This document shows, one piece after another, positions 33,453 to 33,680 of a stretch of 33,680 nt of DNA (position 1 is the first letter of the stretch; each line of letters begins with the position of its first letter). The notes beneath the pieces were generated by a model that was given only the letters and a program-made list of their open reading frames with translations, made no database searches and was not told the DNA's origin. Both the position numbers and the translations under genes were made by a program. Source of the stretch: an uncultured Mycoplasmatota bacterium (GTDB lineage: Bacteria; Bacillota_I; Bacilli_A; RF39; UBA660); NCBI GenBank assembly GCA_946530475.1, contig CAMNAC010000006.1:1-33680 (forward strand), written 5' to 3'.

Positions 33453-33461
33453 TGATATAAT
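33453..33461 (+). promoter_or_regulatory. Extended -10 promoter (TGATATAAT) for uvrA
   Basis: TG-A-TATAAT lies 21 nt before ATG 33483, with GAGGTGA as ribosome binding site. I see no SOS-type operator in the short upstream region. Confidence 0.7.
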
Positions 33462-33482
33462 AAACGAGTGTGAGGTGACATT

Positions 33483-33680
33483 ATGGATGAAATTATCATT
33501 AAAGGAGCAAGAGAAAATAATTTAAAAAATATTAATCTTACGCTACCTAAGAATAAATTAATTGTTATGACTGGAGTATCTGGAAGTGGAAAAAGTAGTC
33601 TTGCTTTTGATACAATTTATGCAGAAGGTCAAAGACGCTATGTAGAAAGTTTAAGTGCTTATGCAAGACAATTTTTAGGT
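33483..33680 (+). CDS. uvrA: Excinuclease ABC subunit A, 3' partial
   Basis: The first 66 codons of uvrA, cut by the window end and absent from the ORF track. The start [16 protein letters not shown], the Walker [16 protein letters not shown] and the following [19 protein letters not shown] are diagnostic. UvrA is the ABC-type ATPase that finds bulky DNA lesions and loads UvrB in nucleotide excision repair. uvrB, its usual upstream neighbour in Firmicutes, is not here; a YihY gene and a terminator precede it instead, so uvrA has its own promoter. Confidence 0.96.
   Translation, partial: MDEIIIKGARENNLKNINLTLPKNKLIVMTGVSGSGKSSLAFDTIYAEGQRRYVESLSAYARQFLG

Noticed and set aside
1112-33499. Minus-strand ORFs in the track (for example 1112-1342, 4359-4823, 5180-5410, 20813-21136, 32581-32832)
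   Set aside because: All lie opposite well-supported + strand genes or run out of them, have no family resemblance, and reflect low stop density in the complementary frames.
1-33680. Mycoplasma genetic code (TGA as Trp)
   Set aside because: TGA is the stop of the DUF1016 nuclease, LtaS-like and gatB genes at family-typical ends, and Trp positions in conserved motifs use TGG.

Overview
The window is a compact, AT-rich stretch of a Gram-positive-type (Firmicutes/Bacilli-like) chromosome. All recognisable genes lie on the + strand. The cell-envelope set (sortase plus thioester adhesin, LTA-synthase-like enzyme, PASTA kinase, lipoprotein), the leucine T-box leader and GatCAB point to a walled or surface-decorated Firmicute. 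Pyruvate:ferredoxin oxidoreductase points to an anaerobe. An uncultured gut Bacilli lineage close to the mollicute branch (RF39-like) would fit, but that placement is an inference. TGA ends three genes (the DUF1016 nuclease, the LtaS-like gene and gatB) and tryptophan is read from TGG, so the genetic code is standard rather than mycoplasmal.

Layout: 1-5418 is a surface module: a membrane-anchored serpin cut by the window start, a small anchored protein, a thioester/SpaA adhesin overlapping a sortase, and an LppM-like lipoprotein. 5473-8889 is nifJ. 8950-11547 holds a prepilin-like protein carrying phage-tail-type repeats and a short M3-like metallopeptidase. 11563-14551 is a leucine T-box controlling a small membrane protein and leuS. 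14625-17594 holds a DUF1016 PD-(D/E)XK nuclease, secG and an ABC exporter. 17710-22641 is the widely conserved rlmN-stp-prkC-rsgA-rpe operon. 22678-25328 is an LtaS-like enzyme with a coupled anchored protein. 25428-26630 is a type IV pilin-like protein with a probable lectin-fold C-terminus. 26732-29887 is gatCAB. 29940-32451 is an anchored small protein plus a PBP-sensor/degenerate-GGDEF protein. 32507-33346 is a YihY/BrkB protein, and the window ends in the start of uvrA.

How it works together: most of the accessory content faces outward (serpin, adhesin and sortase, two pilin-like proteins, LTA enzyme, sensor-GGDEF) and looks like a host- or niche-interaction set interleaved with housekeeping genes. 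The intergenic regions are very short and follow a recurring plan: a terminator whose hairpin often contains the stop codon, then an extended -10 promoter, then a GGTGA-type ribosome binding site 15-27 nt downstream. No gap exceeds 300 bases; the largest are 4126-4380 and 11548-11789, and both are described. I saw no tRNA, rRNA, CRISPR array, insertion sequence or integrase. I could not identify a complete new defence or mobile system. The most unusual items are the two modular pilin-like proteins, the adhesin/sortase overlap, the serpin and the stop-codon-embedded terminators.
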